From Echiichthys vipera (lineage: Eukaryota; Chordata; Actinopteri; Perciformes; Trachinidae), in NCBI GenBank assembly GCA_963691815.1, contig OY829645.1, positions 45,738,522 through 45,802,521 on the forward strand: 64,000 bases of DNA, written 5' to 3'. The position numbers and the translations under genes are program-made. Positions 1 to 10,542 of this stretch are shown piece after piece. The notes under the pieces are model-generated. The model ran no database searches, was not told the DNA's origin, and saw nothing but the letters and a program-made list of their open reading frames with translations. Position 1 is the first letter of the stretch; every line of letters begins with the position of its first letter.

Positions 1-535
1 TGCACATTCTGAAAAGTTTCAAGGTTGAACCTCGTGTTGCCTCGAAACAGTGTGCAACATTGTTCAACAGGTTTTGAGATCTGTTTGGTGGGTATATCAG
101 CAGTGATGTGTGTGTTTTAACGTACAAAAGACAAATGTACAAACAATAGTTTGTTGTTTTATGGTTAATTACATGGCATAGCTGTTTCTTGGGAGAAATT
201 CTGGGAGCAGACACTTGAGTCTGAGTGTGCCCTCTCGATCGACAGTTTATGCACAGAGTGGTATCATCTTACCTAACTTAATAATGCAAATAAATGGATT
301 TCACAAAATGTCAAACGATCCCTTTAAAACAATCATTACACTTACAGCAGCTGCTACAAGACTGCAACTTTAAACAAGCCACAGACTTTTATTGTGAAGC
401 AGCTACAGCTTCCTTCCAGCATGATATAAGCAACTACTAACCACTCAATGAATAAAAATAGGCACATCATTAGGTGGTGGATATCCAACATTAACATTGA
501 TGGGAGGTATATTTCAGAACAAACAACCACAGGGA
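1..535. other. Unassigned non-coding stretch
   Basis: I see no supported gene, known repeat or structure here. The sequence is AT-rich with only short open frames. It runs up to the TAGA microsatellite. Confidence 0.5.
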
Positions 536-537
536 GC

Positions 538-602
<65 letters not shown>

Positions 603-620
603 GGATAGATTGATAGATAA
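536..620. repeat. (TAGA)n tetranucleotide microsatellite, LINE tail
   Basis: About 18 near-perfect TAGA units. On the minus strand this array directly follows the 3' end of a LINE fragment, so it is probably an expanded LINE tail rather than an independent microsatellite. Confidence 0.9.
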
Positions 621-1165
621 CTTTTAGGTCATCGTAGCAGCGGTACAAAGCAATCAGAAGTACTAAAAATAAGATAAAATATAAAATACAAAATATGAAC
701 AACAATAAAATAAGAGTATTGTATCGCATATAAGCACTATATTACAATATGCTATGTGGATTTTAATGTGCAAGAGAGAGAAAGGTGCATTTCAGTGACA
801 GGTCACTTTAAGTAGTGTGAGCTTATTCCCTGAGCGTTGCTCAGCGTTGCTGTGCAGCGTTGTAGAGTCTGATGGCAGCAGGTAGGAATGATTTCCTGTG
901 CCGTTCCTTAAGGCAGCGGGGTTGGATGAGTCTGCTGCTGAAGCTGCTCTGAAGCTTGTCCAGGGTTTCATGGAGGGGATGGGAGACATTGTCCATGATC
1001 ACCAGCAGTTTCTGCAGAATTCTGTGCTCCTAAACCTCCTCCAGGGTGTCGAGCTTGGAGCCAACAACAGACCCTGCCTTCTTTTTTGCTTTGATGCCCG
1101 CACCCCAGGACACCACAGCGAAGAAGATGGTGCTCGCGACAACAGACTGATAAATCATCTGAGCT
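613..1165 (-). mobile_element. Degenerate 3' end of a non-LTR retrotransposon
   Basis: Read on the minus strand, this encodes a broken C-terminal tail of a LINE reverse-transcriptase ORF. Recognisable blocks are KKAGSVVGSKLDTLEEV, IMDNVSHPLHETLDKLQSSF and ERHRKSFLPAAIRLYN, a pattern common in fish LINE ORF2 ends. A stop follows LEEV. An AT-rich 3' UTR comes next and ends in the ATCT tail at 536-620. The clade cannot be fixed from this fragment; CR1/L2/Rex-like is most likely. The copy is 5'-truncated and dead. Confidence 0.7.
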
Positions 1166-1515
1166 ATGATGAGGTCATCCATTATTATTTCACACTCAGT
1201 TTCATTAAGTAATTAGTGTGGGTTTTGAGAAGAAAAGAAAAATCTTAGACTTAAATGGTAGTTAAATGCATAACCACTGGGGTGTGCTGTTCTATTGATG
1301 AGAACAAAATCAATACTGAGTCAGCACTACTAGTGTATTTCAAGTAGTCCTGCCATGCAACATTTAATGTTCAGCTTTTGCTAAGACTTGAAGCCACAAT
1401 TTACAATACTAAGTATTTGTATAGACACACATGCAAGTACACATAGATGTGCATGTGTCCCTCCACAGCAGTTTTTCAAAATGACTAAAACAAATTTTAC
1501 TGGCCGAGTGTGCTT
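1166..1515. other. Unassigned AT-rich spacer
   Basis: Nothing recognisable between the LINE fragment and the first Harbinger-type MITE. Confidence 0.5.
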
Positions 1516-1518
1516 TAA

Positions 1519-2130
1519 GGGCGTGATCACACTGTCCTCCCGGACCACGACCCGGACTTTAGGGTACTTGTCCCCCCTACCTCTCCCCCCCGCGCCCCAG
1601 CCCCGTTTGTACTCACACTACCAGGGCCTCGGCCAATACTTCTTGCTGTCCATACGCCTTCAAGCCGTAACACGTCACACGCATTGATCGCGTGTGTGTG
1701 GCTTTGTTTACAAATCTTTCCATAGACCTCGGAGTTTTTGTGCGTCTTGTCGACTGTTTTTAAATATTTTCATCCGACCAAATCTGCAGTAAACACTCCA
1801 CCTCTGCATCACACCAACATGAACCTTTCACCGCCATTGTTGTTGTTGTTAAATGTCCGCGCATGGTCCGTCCTTCTATTTACATGTCCGAACAGGCGGA
1901 CATAACGCTACTGCCGTAGGGCTCGTGCTCGTGCGCGTACACGTGCGCACGCTCGTGCTCGTACATGTGCAAACGGCTCCGCTAAAGCCCACCTATTTCA
2001 AGCGAGCCGTGGAGGGCCAGCTGGCCGCAGTTGAGCGCGGAGCGGGTGCACTCACACTACTTAAAGGTACTAGGCTTTAGCTGAAAAACCGTTTTTTTGC
2101 CGCAGCCAAAAGGATAGTGTGATCACGCCC
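1519..2130. mobile_element. Harbinger-type MITE, copy 1 (subfamily A)
   Basis: A 612-bp element with terminal inverted repeats. The left end reads GGGCGTGATCACACTGTCCT. The right end is its near-exact inverse, finishing GTGTGATCACGCCC. It is flanked by TAA on both sides (1516-1518 and 2131-2133), a 3-bp target duplication of the PIF/Harbinger kind. Three more copies lie at 4967, 11706 and 46008. The interior holds a minus-strand Myb/SANT-like remnant and a CpG-rich GTGCTC/ACGTGC simple-repeat patch near 1920-1970. There is no transposase, so it is non-autonomous. Confidence 0.85.
1704..1837 (-). pseudogene. Myb/SANT-like (trihelix) remnant inside MITE copy 1
   Basis: Starting at the ATG complementary to 1835-1837, the minus strand reads MAVKGSCWCDAEVECLLQIW and then SDENI before a stop. 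One nucleotide out of frame it continues as DKTHKNSEVYGKICKQS. Together these resemble the first helices of the Myb_DNA-bind_4/trihelix fold (W, LLxIW, ENIQ, NxxVY). Autonomous Harbinger elements carry a second gene of this type, whose product helps the transposase enter the nucleus and bind DNA. This copy is disrupted by a stop and a frameshift. A host MSANTD-like exon captured by the element is the alternative. Confidence 0.6.
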
Positions 2131-2133
2131 TAA

Positions 2134-2629
2134 GAATAGATTAGAGTTCAAATAGATGGCTGATTGCTATCTAAAGTGACAAAAATTCATTCTGACTGGT
2201 AAATGTTTGTGTTTCGATGGAAAACTTTGCATGCACTTCTCTCTTTTACAGACAAAATAGGAAAAAAAGCAAAAAACAAAAAAACTAAGTGTCAAATCAA
2301 AGCCCTATATCATTCATTTCGTAAGGCAAACATCAATTTCTCATTATCATATCGGTGATTGGCAGGAAGCTGATGTTGATTTGCTTTAAGGCTTTTTACT
2401 AAACTCAAAGTGACAAATTACATTATTCAAAAAAGTTTCATATATCCTTTTTCCTTAAATGTGTGTATTTCTCTCCTATTTGCCATATTCACATTGAACA
2501 GAGATACATAAATCCATATACAGAATATAGGACGTCAGGCTTCAGGTTATCAGACAGTCAGGAGGCATTTGTCTCACACAGTACTGTAAAGACGTAATAA
2601 TAATAATAATACTAATAAAGGGTACTCCA
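2134..2629. other. Unassigned AT-rich spacer
   Basis: No gene or repeat family recognised, apart from a short (AAT)n run near 2596-2612. Confidence 0.5.
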
Positions 2630-2906
2630 CTGATATATTCTTGGATTGCTTTTCTACAGTTGACCTTAACAAATTAACCTTTACTATTTAAACATAAAAG
2701 CCTTTTACTTGTCTCCTAGACTCTATTCCAGCTAGGTTACTTAAAGAAGTGTTACCTTTAGTTAGCACTCCTGTGTTGGATATGATAAACATGTCTTTAT
2801 CAGCAGGTTATGTACCACAGTCTTTTAAAGTAGCTGTAATTAAACCGCTCCTTAAAATGCCAAGTCTTGATCCAGAACTCCTGCCAACTATAGACCTATA
2901 TCATTT
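2630..2906 (+). mobile_element. L2 LINE internal fragment (start of RT domain)
   Basis: Aligns by eye to 40370-40635 of the large L2 copy in this window, at high identity. Shared blocks encode FSTVDLNKLT, LLDSIPARLLKEVLPL, INMSLSAGYVPQSFKVAVIK and KPLLK. Here the codon after LLK is GAA (E), whereas the larger copy has TAA, so this fragment shows the ancestral residue. The fragment has its own stops and ends abruptly at 2906. Confidence 0.85.
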
Positions 2907-3215
2907 AATCTTGCCGCTCATTTCTGACATATACAGTAACACATTTTTCATCCTATACATTTCCTCTACATTTAACTTTTCTGATTTAATTTTCTGTGAA
3001 TTGTATTTGACCTGTATTCTTACATTTGCCTCATATATAGTTGACTCAGAGTTTATTGTTTACTGTTTTTTTTATATATATACTTCCTGTAGTCATAGCT
3101 AAGAGTTCATTGGTTATCCTATAATGTATTTTTCTATACCCCCCTTGTGTATTTGTAAGCTGCTGGAAATTCAATTTCCTTGCGGGAGTCATCCCAAAGG
3201 GATCAATAAAGAGAA
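2907..3215 (+). mobile_element. LINE-like 3' UTR fragment
   Basis: AT-rich segment ending with GGAAATTCAATTTCC and GGGATCAATAAAG near 3168-3210. This is the typical 3' terminus of fish LINEs and of SINEs that borrow it. It directly follows the L2 fragment, either as the 3' part of the same truncated element after an internal deletion or as a separate insertion. Confidence 0.5.
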
Positions 3216-3535
3216 GTACAAGTCTATAATCCTTTACTGTCAGTAACACGGGTCAGTGGAATGAACTAAGCAGTGAGGTCAAAAAACAGCAAAACTGAGT
3301 GTCTTCAAAAAGAAGTATTTAAATTTAATTGTGAATCATTGCAGAATAACCCAGGATATAGGATATAGTTAAAAGGCAGCGGTCAGCAGACACTGTGTTG
3401 AGACAGGATGGGAGACAATACAAAAAAACACTTGTACCCAAACAACTCTGTAAAGCACAATAGTGCTAGTATGTAAGCAGGATGTTTTCTTTTTTCCTTA
3501 TTTTTGTTTTAGCTTTCTTCAGATTTATTTGACTT

Positions 3536-3547
3536 TATATATATATA

Positions 3548-3598
<51 letters not shown>
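3536..3598. repeat. (TA)n microsatellite
   Basis: About 60 bp of almost pure TA dinucleotide. Confidence 0.95.
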
Positions 3599-3600
<2 letters not shown>

Positions 3601-3723
3601 CAAGAATGTGCAGATAAAGATAATACGGCAAGCTGGTACACTGTGAGAGATCACAGAGACACTACTGAATAACTTAGCTGGGTCTTGTAAAACGAGACAC
3701 TTAGGAGAATCAATTGGTCCACG

Positions 3724-4395
3724 ATGGAGCTGCTAAGCTTGTCATTGAATGTGATTGACAGAGTTCTCAACAAGGCAAGTGGCCGAAAACATCCTGGATG
3801 AATGGGAAAAGTGGAGAGTCGTGTGCCTTAAGGCGCTGGTTGTAGAGGATGTTGAGAATGTGAACATATTCACGTTCATGACAATTGGATTACTCGCCTT
3901 GTTCATGCAACACCGGAAGCTGAGAAAGATTGCCGCTGAACGGACCAGTGTGAGGGCAAACAATGCCACAGCTCTGCGCTCTGACATATCTGAATTCCCT
4001 GAGTATGTGGCCAGGATGCGAGCGGATGTAGCCACAACTCGGGAGGAAATGGCAAAGCTAAGCGCAGCGAAAACTGCAGAAGAGAGGGATGATTAAAAGA
4101 AAATACATGACAGGCAACAAGACGGGACTATTGCTCACTCATGATGGACTAATATGGACACTGTGTCTGTTTGTCTGTCTAGAGATGGACAGCATCTCTG
4201 ACTACAGCCTGCTGTTGAATTTGTTGTGTCAAAGGACACAAGAAAAATAGTATAATGAAGACAATGTATTCTGTCTGACTAGATAAGCTTTTGCTTCTCC
4301 TGTTTTCCCTTTCGGTCATGTGAATTGAAACCAAGATAATGTGTGATGATGATTTATCTAACTGACATGCCCGAAATAAACCAATAAAAAAAATA
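3724..4395 (+). pseudogene. Intronless retrocopy-like locus for a small membrane or coiled-coil protein
   Basis: An ATG at 3724 opens MELLSLSLNVIDRVLNK. A one-base shift then gives RQVAENILDEWEKWRVVCLK and about 90 more residues, ending at the TAA at 4094. The frame starting at 3755 is 113 aa. It has a hydrophobic segment (FTFMTIGLLALFM, about residues 39-51), a basic HRKLRK patch and a charged, probably helical C-terminus (TTREEMAKLSAAKTAEERDD). An apparent 3' UTR follows with AATAAA signals (4374, 4383) and an A-rich end at 4386-4404. No intron is visible, which fits a processed copy. I do not recognise the family. It could be an intact small gene if translation starts at 3755. Confidence 0.35.
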
Positions 4396-4404
4396 TTTTA
4401 AAAA

Positions 4405-4963
4405 TTGGCCAACAGATAGCGTGTAACGTTAAACACTAGAATTAGCTAGAAAGTGGCTGAAAGAAGTAGAGCTGTGAGTGCTTGAGTAGAACTAGTGGAT
4501 GTTTAAATTTTAAGCGGTAGTTAGCCGCTGTGGTGAATATTATAGCAAAAACAGCTGATTTTAGGTAACGCAGCAGGGAGTGACCTAGACACACACACAA
4601 GCACAGGAAATTACGCAATGCGTCACTCTAACACGTCAGCACCACATCACATTAACTCACATCAGTGAATGCTTGAGCGAATCGTCTCTTTCTTGCTAGT
4701 TGAGCTCCAACTAAAGGCTGAGCTTGATAATGAATGTAATCCCAGCCAGGGAAACAGCCCTGTCCTGATAACCTTGCAAAATTCAGTCTACAGGTTTTTA
4801 GTTGAGATCCAAACTGAAGGCCCAGTCTGAAGATTGGTGTGGTCCAAGAAAGGGCAGTGGAAGTAGCAAATAGGGCCATTGCCCCACCACTGTGATCCCA
4901 TCACAAGATGGTCTCTAGTTAATAAGCCTTTAGCCTGGATTGGAAGTACAGTTCAACTAATAC
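4405..4963. other. Unassigned spacer
   Basis: No supported gene or repeat; contains a short (AC)n run near 4591-4600. Confidence 0.5.
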
Positions 4964-4966
4964 TAA

Positions 4967-5575
4967 GGGCGTGATCACACTGTCCTCCCGGACCACGACC
5001 CGGACTTTAGGGTACTTGTCCCCCCTCCCTCTCCCCCCCGCGCCCCAGCCCCGTTTGTACTCACACTACCAGGGCCTCGGCCAATGCTTCTTGCTGTCCA
5101 CACGCCATCAAGCCGTAACACGTCACACGCATTGATCGCGTGTGTGGCTTTGTTTACAAATCTTTCCATAGACCTCAAAGTTTTTGTGCGTCTTGTCGAC
5201 TGTTTTTGAATATTTTCATCCGACCAAATCTTCAGTAAACACTCCACCTCCGCACCACACCAACGTGAACCTTTCACCGCCATTGTTGTTGTTGTTAAAT
5301 GTCCGCGCATGGTCCGTCCTTCTATTTACATGTCCGAACAGGCGGACATAACGCTACTGCCGTAGGGCTCGTGCGCGTGCGCGTGCACGTGCGCACGCTC
5401 GTGCTCGTACATGTGCAAACGGCTCCGCTAAAGCCCACCTCTTTCAAGCGGGCCGTGGACGGTCCGCTGGCCCCAGTTGAGCGCGGAGCGGGTGCGCTCA
5501 CACTACTTAAAGGTACTAGACTTTAGCTGAAAAAACGGTTTTGGCCGCGGCCAAAAGGACAGTGTGAGCACGCTG
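4967..5575. mobile_element. Harbinger-type MITE, copy 2 (subfamily A)
   Basis: Nearly identical to copy 1 over its whole length, with the same left terminus (GGGCGTGATCACACTG) preceded by TAA at 4964-4966. The right terminus is eroded (GTGTGAGCACGCTGTC instead of GTGTGATCACGCCC), so the right target duplication cannot be read. Internal blocks are those of copy 1. Confidence 0.82.
5147..5283 (-). pseudogene. Myb/SANT-like remnant inside MITE copy 2
   Basis: The best-preserved trihelix remnant in the window. From the ATG complementary to 5281-5283 it reads MAVKGSRWCGAEVECLLKIW followed by SDENIQKQ with no internal stop. It then runs on in the shifted frame (STRRTKTLRSMERFVNK). The W, LLxIW and ENIQ positions match Myb_DNA-bind_4 proteins and Harbinger second-gene products. 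The frameshift after QKQ appears shared with copies 1 and 4, so it was probably fixed in the source MITE. Confidence 0.6.
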
Positions 5576-6057
5576 TCACAGCCGAGTATCCTGCACTGCC
5601 CTCCATTCTTTAGGTAAGGCACTTTTAGGTAAATGTATTCACTTGAACATCAATGGTAGATTTTTCATTATAAACAGAAGCATCTCTGTCACCTGACAGG
5701 CGGCTCTGTTTCTGTTTATTGTTGTTGTGGAATCCGGTCAAAAGGTGCACCTGAACCTACCATGGAGTCCTATCAGCGCACTACCGTTTGTTGTTTGTTT
5801 ACAACTCACAGAGAAGGCAAACAAGTTTCCACATCAGTGACTTTAGAGAAGCAGGAGGATTTAAAATATCCCTTGCTTCTCCGTCATCTCTGATTACGGC
5901 AGTGGCCATGGTGTTCTGAAAAAGCGCAGCTTCAGGCTAATGCTAAGCTAACGTTACACTCAAGCTTCACACTCCCACCGGTCAGTCTGTCTGCAGCTTA
6001 TTACTACATGCAGTAAGGTGCACGTCTCACTCTCTCTTATTCTCATTCTCACGTTTA
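5576..6057. other. Unassigned spacer
   Basis: No gene or known repeat seen. Confidence 0.5.
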
Positions 6058-6059
6058 AG

Positions 6060-6060
<1 letters not shown>

Positions 6061-6116
<56 letters not shown>
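6061..6116. repeat. (TA)n microsatellite at a SINE tail
   Basis: About 28 TA units directly abutting the tail (minus strand GGTGCTATATA) of the SINE at 6117. The array was probably seeded by the SINE's own TATATA terminus. Confidence 0.95.
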
Positions 6117-6117
<1 letters not shown>

Positions 6118-6345
6118 CACCTTTCTTGTTTTCTGACTACTCAAGGCGCTTTCACACTTCTTGTCACATTCACACAGATGGCAGTGGACATCTACGTACC
6201 ATCTAATCTTACAATTCACACCGCATTTATACACCCATGCGCAGCACGGGGAGCAATTGGGGTTCAGTGTCTTAGACACGTGGACCGGGGAGCTGGGGAT
6301 CTCTCGAATGGAGGACGACCCACTCTACCACAGAGCCACTGTTCT
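6117..6345 (-). mobile_element. tRNA-headed SINE, family B, copy 1
   Basis: On the minus strand the head reads GTGGCTCTGTGGTAGAGTGG, a pol III A-box-like tRNA start. The B-box region is partly lost. A body follows with conserved blocks (GCTCCCCGTGCTGCGCATGG, the inverse of GATGGCAGTGGACATC) and a TATATA tail. Related copies are at 33094, 35238 and 62428. Confidence 0.7.
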
Positions 6346-8390
6346 AAAATCTCTCTACAGGAGGGCAAATCTCAACTGCCCCACTGTGGGTCTGATGTTA
6401 AAGCCAAGCCAGGACATTTTGGTTAACAGGAGCTTGTGTGACCCAAAAATGTTATTCCTGGCTGGTTTGTTAATGTTTTTCAGCTCTGAAAACCTCTACC
6501 AGGGTCAACTAGTTTCTGCTAAAGTTGTGTTTTGCTCTGGAAAAACTTGAAAACGTATGAGAGGAGAGATGTTAAAAAATACTCTCCACATTCTTGACTT
6601 GTTACAGAACTGAACAACTTTCTTTTTTCTGGTTTTCACTTCTCTAAATTGGATGATATTTCAGAAATTCCTGGACCAGCAGGAATTCTTGATTCAGTCC
6701 CACATGGACCAAAGTAAAAGCCACATGGAAGGAGGCTTAGTCGAAGCCAAGTGAAGTTATATCTTTGTAGTGACAAGCAGAGACTAGAAAGGTAAGGTGT
6801 GAACAAAGAAGTGTCAGATCATGTGTATGTGTGTATGTGCATAGGAGTGATAGAGCTCTCGAGGGAAGTGAGGCGAGCCAAGACCTGGTGTGTAATCATC
6901 ATCGCTACAGGACAGCGAGGGGAGTGCATGCCTTTTAAAGGTAGCACCACAGGGGGGCGAGTCGATCTCAGAGCCAACTGGAGTTTCCTCAAAGTAGTTA
7001 GAAGCAGAGAGAGGGAATGACAGGGAGTCTGACACTGAAACTGAAATGTACTGAGAGAGGAAGATGCAGGCAATAAACTTAGGGAGAGGGATATAAAGAC
7101 TAAGAAAATGTTGGACAGAACTTTGTAAATAACATCAACTACTAAAACCATAAGTTAAGTTCCACGCGACTCTTGTCCAAGACATGCAATAATGGGATGA
7201 GGGTACATGATACCAGCCTGGAAATGGCTGCAGACATGGGGTGTTCAGGGGCTTTGAAACATAATTTGAGGTGTGCTCACAGCTGGATTCAGCACACTGC
7301 GTAACCTTGCTGATCGCCACACTGCCACTGCGCCTGTGCTATGCTCGACATTGTGAAAAAAAACGTAGCAAGCCATTGGAAATAATAGGTTTCAGAGTTC
7401 AGTGGTGCCGTTTCCGCATTTGGGTGTCACAGTAATGTGCACAGTGACATGAGGCATTGGCATTCCTCACCCCTGGATTCTGTTTCTGGTCTCTCCTGCC
7501 CTGATCACCTTTGCACATCATGCATGTCCTGATTGGTCAATGTTCAACATATAATCTGTCTTTTGGACAAAGAACTCAAGGCAACATAATCATCTCATTT
7601 TAAATACTGATAATGTCAAACTGCAGACTCGTCCCAGCACTGTGCTACTTTGTTGATTTGTTCACCTCTCAGGTCTTATCTGTCAGTCTGCATTGTGAAA
7701 AGTTATGAAATGCAACTATCTAGCTAACTCTGGGACATTCAATGAATGTCCATTGTCCCTGTAAAATAAACGTATAAATAAACGGTGAAATCTATTCACG
7801 GCGAGGCCTGTGGATTATCCAAAGCAACAGGGGATTGTTTCTGGTACTGTGAGTACCACAAATGACTTGTAGACAATGACTAGAGTGAGGCGCTGGCATA
7901 GATCTCATTACATTAAACCCAGAGTGTCTGTATTGTACAGGGGTAAATGAGGAATAGTAAAATGTTGCACCAATAAAACTGACCGCAGTGAAGTGGGAGA
8001 AGTGGCACCAGTGTGTCACAAAGTGTATATGAATTGTGTGCTGCTAAGAGATGAAGACAGGGCTTTATCCACTATAACTGGTGCTACTTTTGAGGGATCT
8101 CCAAATAAATATATATGTGTATATAGGGCTATGGACCAAATTCTACATATTCTGAGTGCTGTGTAAAACCGAAGAGCTCTGCCCCGAGCAGGTATCTAAC
8201 CCCCGGACCATCTTGCTTTGAAGAGAAAGTGCTAGTCACTGAATCACAATACTGCATGTATGAATCCTCTGGAGTATTCAGTGAATGGTGACTTTCCTTT
8301 TTGTTTCTGATATCCAGCTGTTTGGCTTCAAAGCCTAAATGCACAAAAAAAAAAAAAAGAAAGCAATGTTGAAACAAGTCACCCAATCTC
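6346..8390. other. Long stretch without a recognised gene
   Basis: Only short open frames in all six frames. No splice-bounded coding sequence, RNA gene or repeat family is recognised. G+C drops gradually towards 8100. Confidence 0.5.
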
Positions 8391-8391
8391 A

Positions 8392-8473
8392 CTTTCTTTC
8401 TTCTTTTTTCTTTCTCTCTCTCTATCTCTCTCTTACACAAACACACACATAGGCACACACACACACACACACA
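8392..8473. repeat. CT-rich and (CA)n low-complexity tract
   Basis: A pyrimidine-rich tract (TTTCTCTCTCTC type) passing into an imperfect (CA)n array. Confidence 0.85.
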
Positions 8474-8906
8474 TTCAGAAGTCCTTAGGTCATTTTGTTA
8501 ATTAATTAGCCTGTAGAACAACTCAGCATGGAGTTAATGAGAAAGCCTGTCACCTCCTGCAAGTTCCACAGATATCACGTTTCCTCAGGCTGCACATTCA
8601 GCCACTATCACAGTGAAGACCCTGAACACATGCAAACAAACACACAAAGCTGATCTTTTTCATGGATTTTCAGTTAAGCTGAAATGCCAAATTTTTATTT
8701 TTATGGACTTGACAAGCTCCAGCAAGATTATGTGCAGATCATATAAAACGTAACCTTGAAACCTGAACCCGATCAGGTTGAATAAATTTCAAAAACATTT
8801 GGCTGAGGAAAGAAACTTGACTAATATGATATATTAACTGTTCTGGAATAATTTTAAATAAAAATGGTTGCTTAAAACTTTTCATTTACTCCATTTTACG
8901 TCTGAC
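8474..8906. other. Unassigned spacer
   Basis: No gene or repeat family recognised. Confidence 0.5.
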
Positions 8907-9273
8907 TGTATTGTAGCATCGTGTAGCATTGTAGCATCGGTGTAGTGGTTAGCACTGTCCCCTCACAGCGAGAAGGTTCAAGGTTCGCATCCCGGCCTTT
9001 CTGTGTGGAGTTTGCATGTTCTCCCCGTGTCTGTGTAGGTTTTCTCCGGGTTCTCCGGTTTCCTCCCACAGTCCAAAGACGTGCAGGTGTTCGGTTCATT
9101 GATGACTCTAAATCACCCGTAGGTGTGAATGGTTGTCTGTCTCTGTTTGTCTCTATGTGCCCTGCGACAGACTGGCGTCCTGTCCAGATGTTAGCTGGGA
9201 TTGGCTCCAGCCCCCCCGCGACCCCGACCCCGGGATAAGCGGTTGAAGATGAATGAATGAATGTATTGTAGCA
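8907..9273 (+). mobile_element. V-SINE-like SINE, family A, copy 1, with 12-bp TSD
   Basis: The head has an A-box-like GGTGTAGTGGTTAGCACTG and a B-box-like GGTTCGCATCC. The conserved core follows (GTTTGCATGTTCTCCCCGTG, then TTCTCCGGTTTCCTCCCACA), which resembles the central domain I associate with vertebrate V-SINEs. The tail runs GGATAAGCGGTTGAAGATG(AATG)n. TGTATTGTAGCA occurs at 8907-8918 and again at 9262-9273, a clear 12-bp target-site duplication around the insert 8919-9261. Confidence 0.88.
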
Positions 9274-9829
9274 AAGTAAACTGTAGCACCTTTTATTCTG
9301 GTGCTACGTTCATTTCCTTTTCCATGTCTGCTGAGGCACCGGCTCCACACACACAAACACACAATTTATGCGGTTTGCGATAAGCAACTAGACACACACA
9401 CTACACATGCTTCACAATATGAAACAGAATGAAACACAAATTCAATATGGGGTTACAAACAACAGGTTCGTATGATCTCTTAAATAAATACTTTTTTCCG
9501 GTGTTGTTCCTCCGCAGCTTATTTCTGCCTTGCAAATTTTGCAAAATAGAAAACTTTCTGTCTTCTTCTTAGGGTGTAAAATTCCCACGCTGAAGATACG
9601 CTGACTCACTGACCATAGACCGGGACTGACGCTGCGGGTCTGCTTCAAATTAAAAGTCAACCCACGTTCGGCCAGTTCAAAGCTTTTAATGTGAAGCTGC
9701 CACTGTTCAGTTGCATTAGCAGTAACTTAGTTAGAGGATTAGAGGACAAGGTAAAGACCTGTTATATCCTTAAATTACTTATGTTGTGATCTGGCACTAT
9801 ATTGAAAGTGAAATCAAATTAAATTAACT
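9274..9829. other. Unassigned spacer between two SINEs
   Basis: No gene or repeat recognised. Confidence 0.5.
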
Positions 9830-10177
9830 TGACCTTCTGTCGCCTCACAGCGAGAAGGTTCCAGGTTCACATCCCGGCTGGGGCCCTTCTGTGTGGAGTT
9901 TGCATGTTCTCCCCGTGTCTGCGTGGGTTTTCTCCGGGTTCTCCGGTTTCCTCCCACAGTCCAAAGACGTGCAGGTGTTCGGTTCATTGATGACTCTAAA
10001 TCACCCGTAGGTGTGAATGGTTGTCTGTCTCTGTTCGTCTCTATGTGTCCTGTGATAGACTGGCGTCCTGTCCAGGGTGTACCCCGCCTCACGTCCGATG
10101 TCAGCTGGGATAGGCTCCAGCCCCCCCCCGACCCCGGGATAAGCGGTTGAAGATGAATGAATGAATGAATGACCTTC
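9830..10177 (+). mobile_element. V-SINE-like SINE, family A, copy 2 (5'-truncated), with TSD
   Basis: Same core and tail as copy 1, but the A-box part of the head is missing; it starts at TGTCGCCTCACAGCG. TGACCTTC flanks the insert at 9830-9837 and 10170-10177, so the truncation happened during integration and not afterwards. The segment GTCCAGGGTGTACCCCGCCT, lost from copy 1, is present here. Confidence 0.88.
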
Positions 10178-10463
10178 AAAGGGCTGTGGGTGCCGTAGTG
10201 GGGTGGGGCACCCCCCTAATATGATGGTAGGGGGAACACTGGTCATGTTACCAGTTAAGTTTAAGTTTAGGCATCAAAACGACTTGGTTAAGATTAACGA
10301 TTGTCGCCCACCGCGAAACTCCTCCCTATGTGGATTTTTGCTGTCTTATATTGCATTTTAGCTTCAGACGTAGTTTCAACAGTAATATATGTCGGGATTA
10401 CATATAAATTCTAAGTACATTACTTTTGCACTGTAAAATCTCCCTCATTCACAAACTATCATT

Positions 10464-10466
<3 letters not shown>

Positions 10467-10540
<74 letters not shown>
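10467..10540. repeat. (CA)n microsatellite
   Basis: About 33 CA units followed by a short TA run. Confidence 0.95.

Positions 10541-10542
<2 letters not shown>

Noticed and set aside
1853..2080. 75-aa frame repeated at 5299-5526
   Set aside because: Repetition is explained by two copies of the same MITE; the meaningful coding remnant is on the opposite strand.
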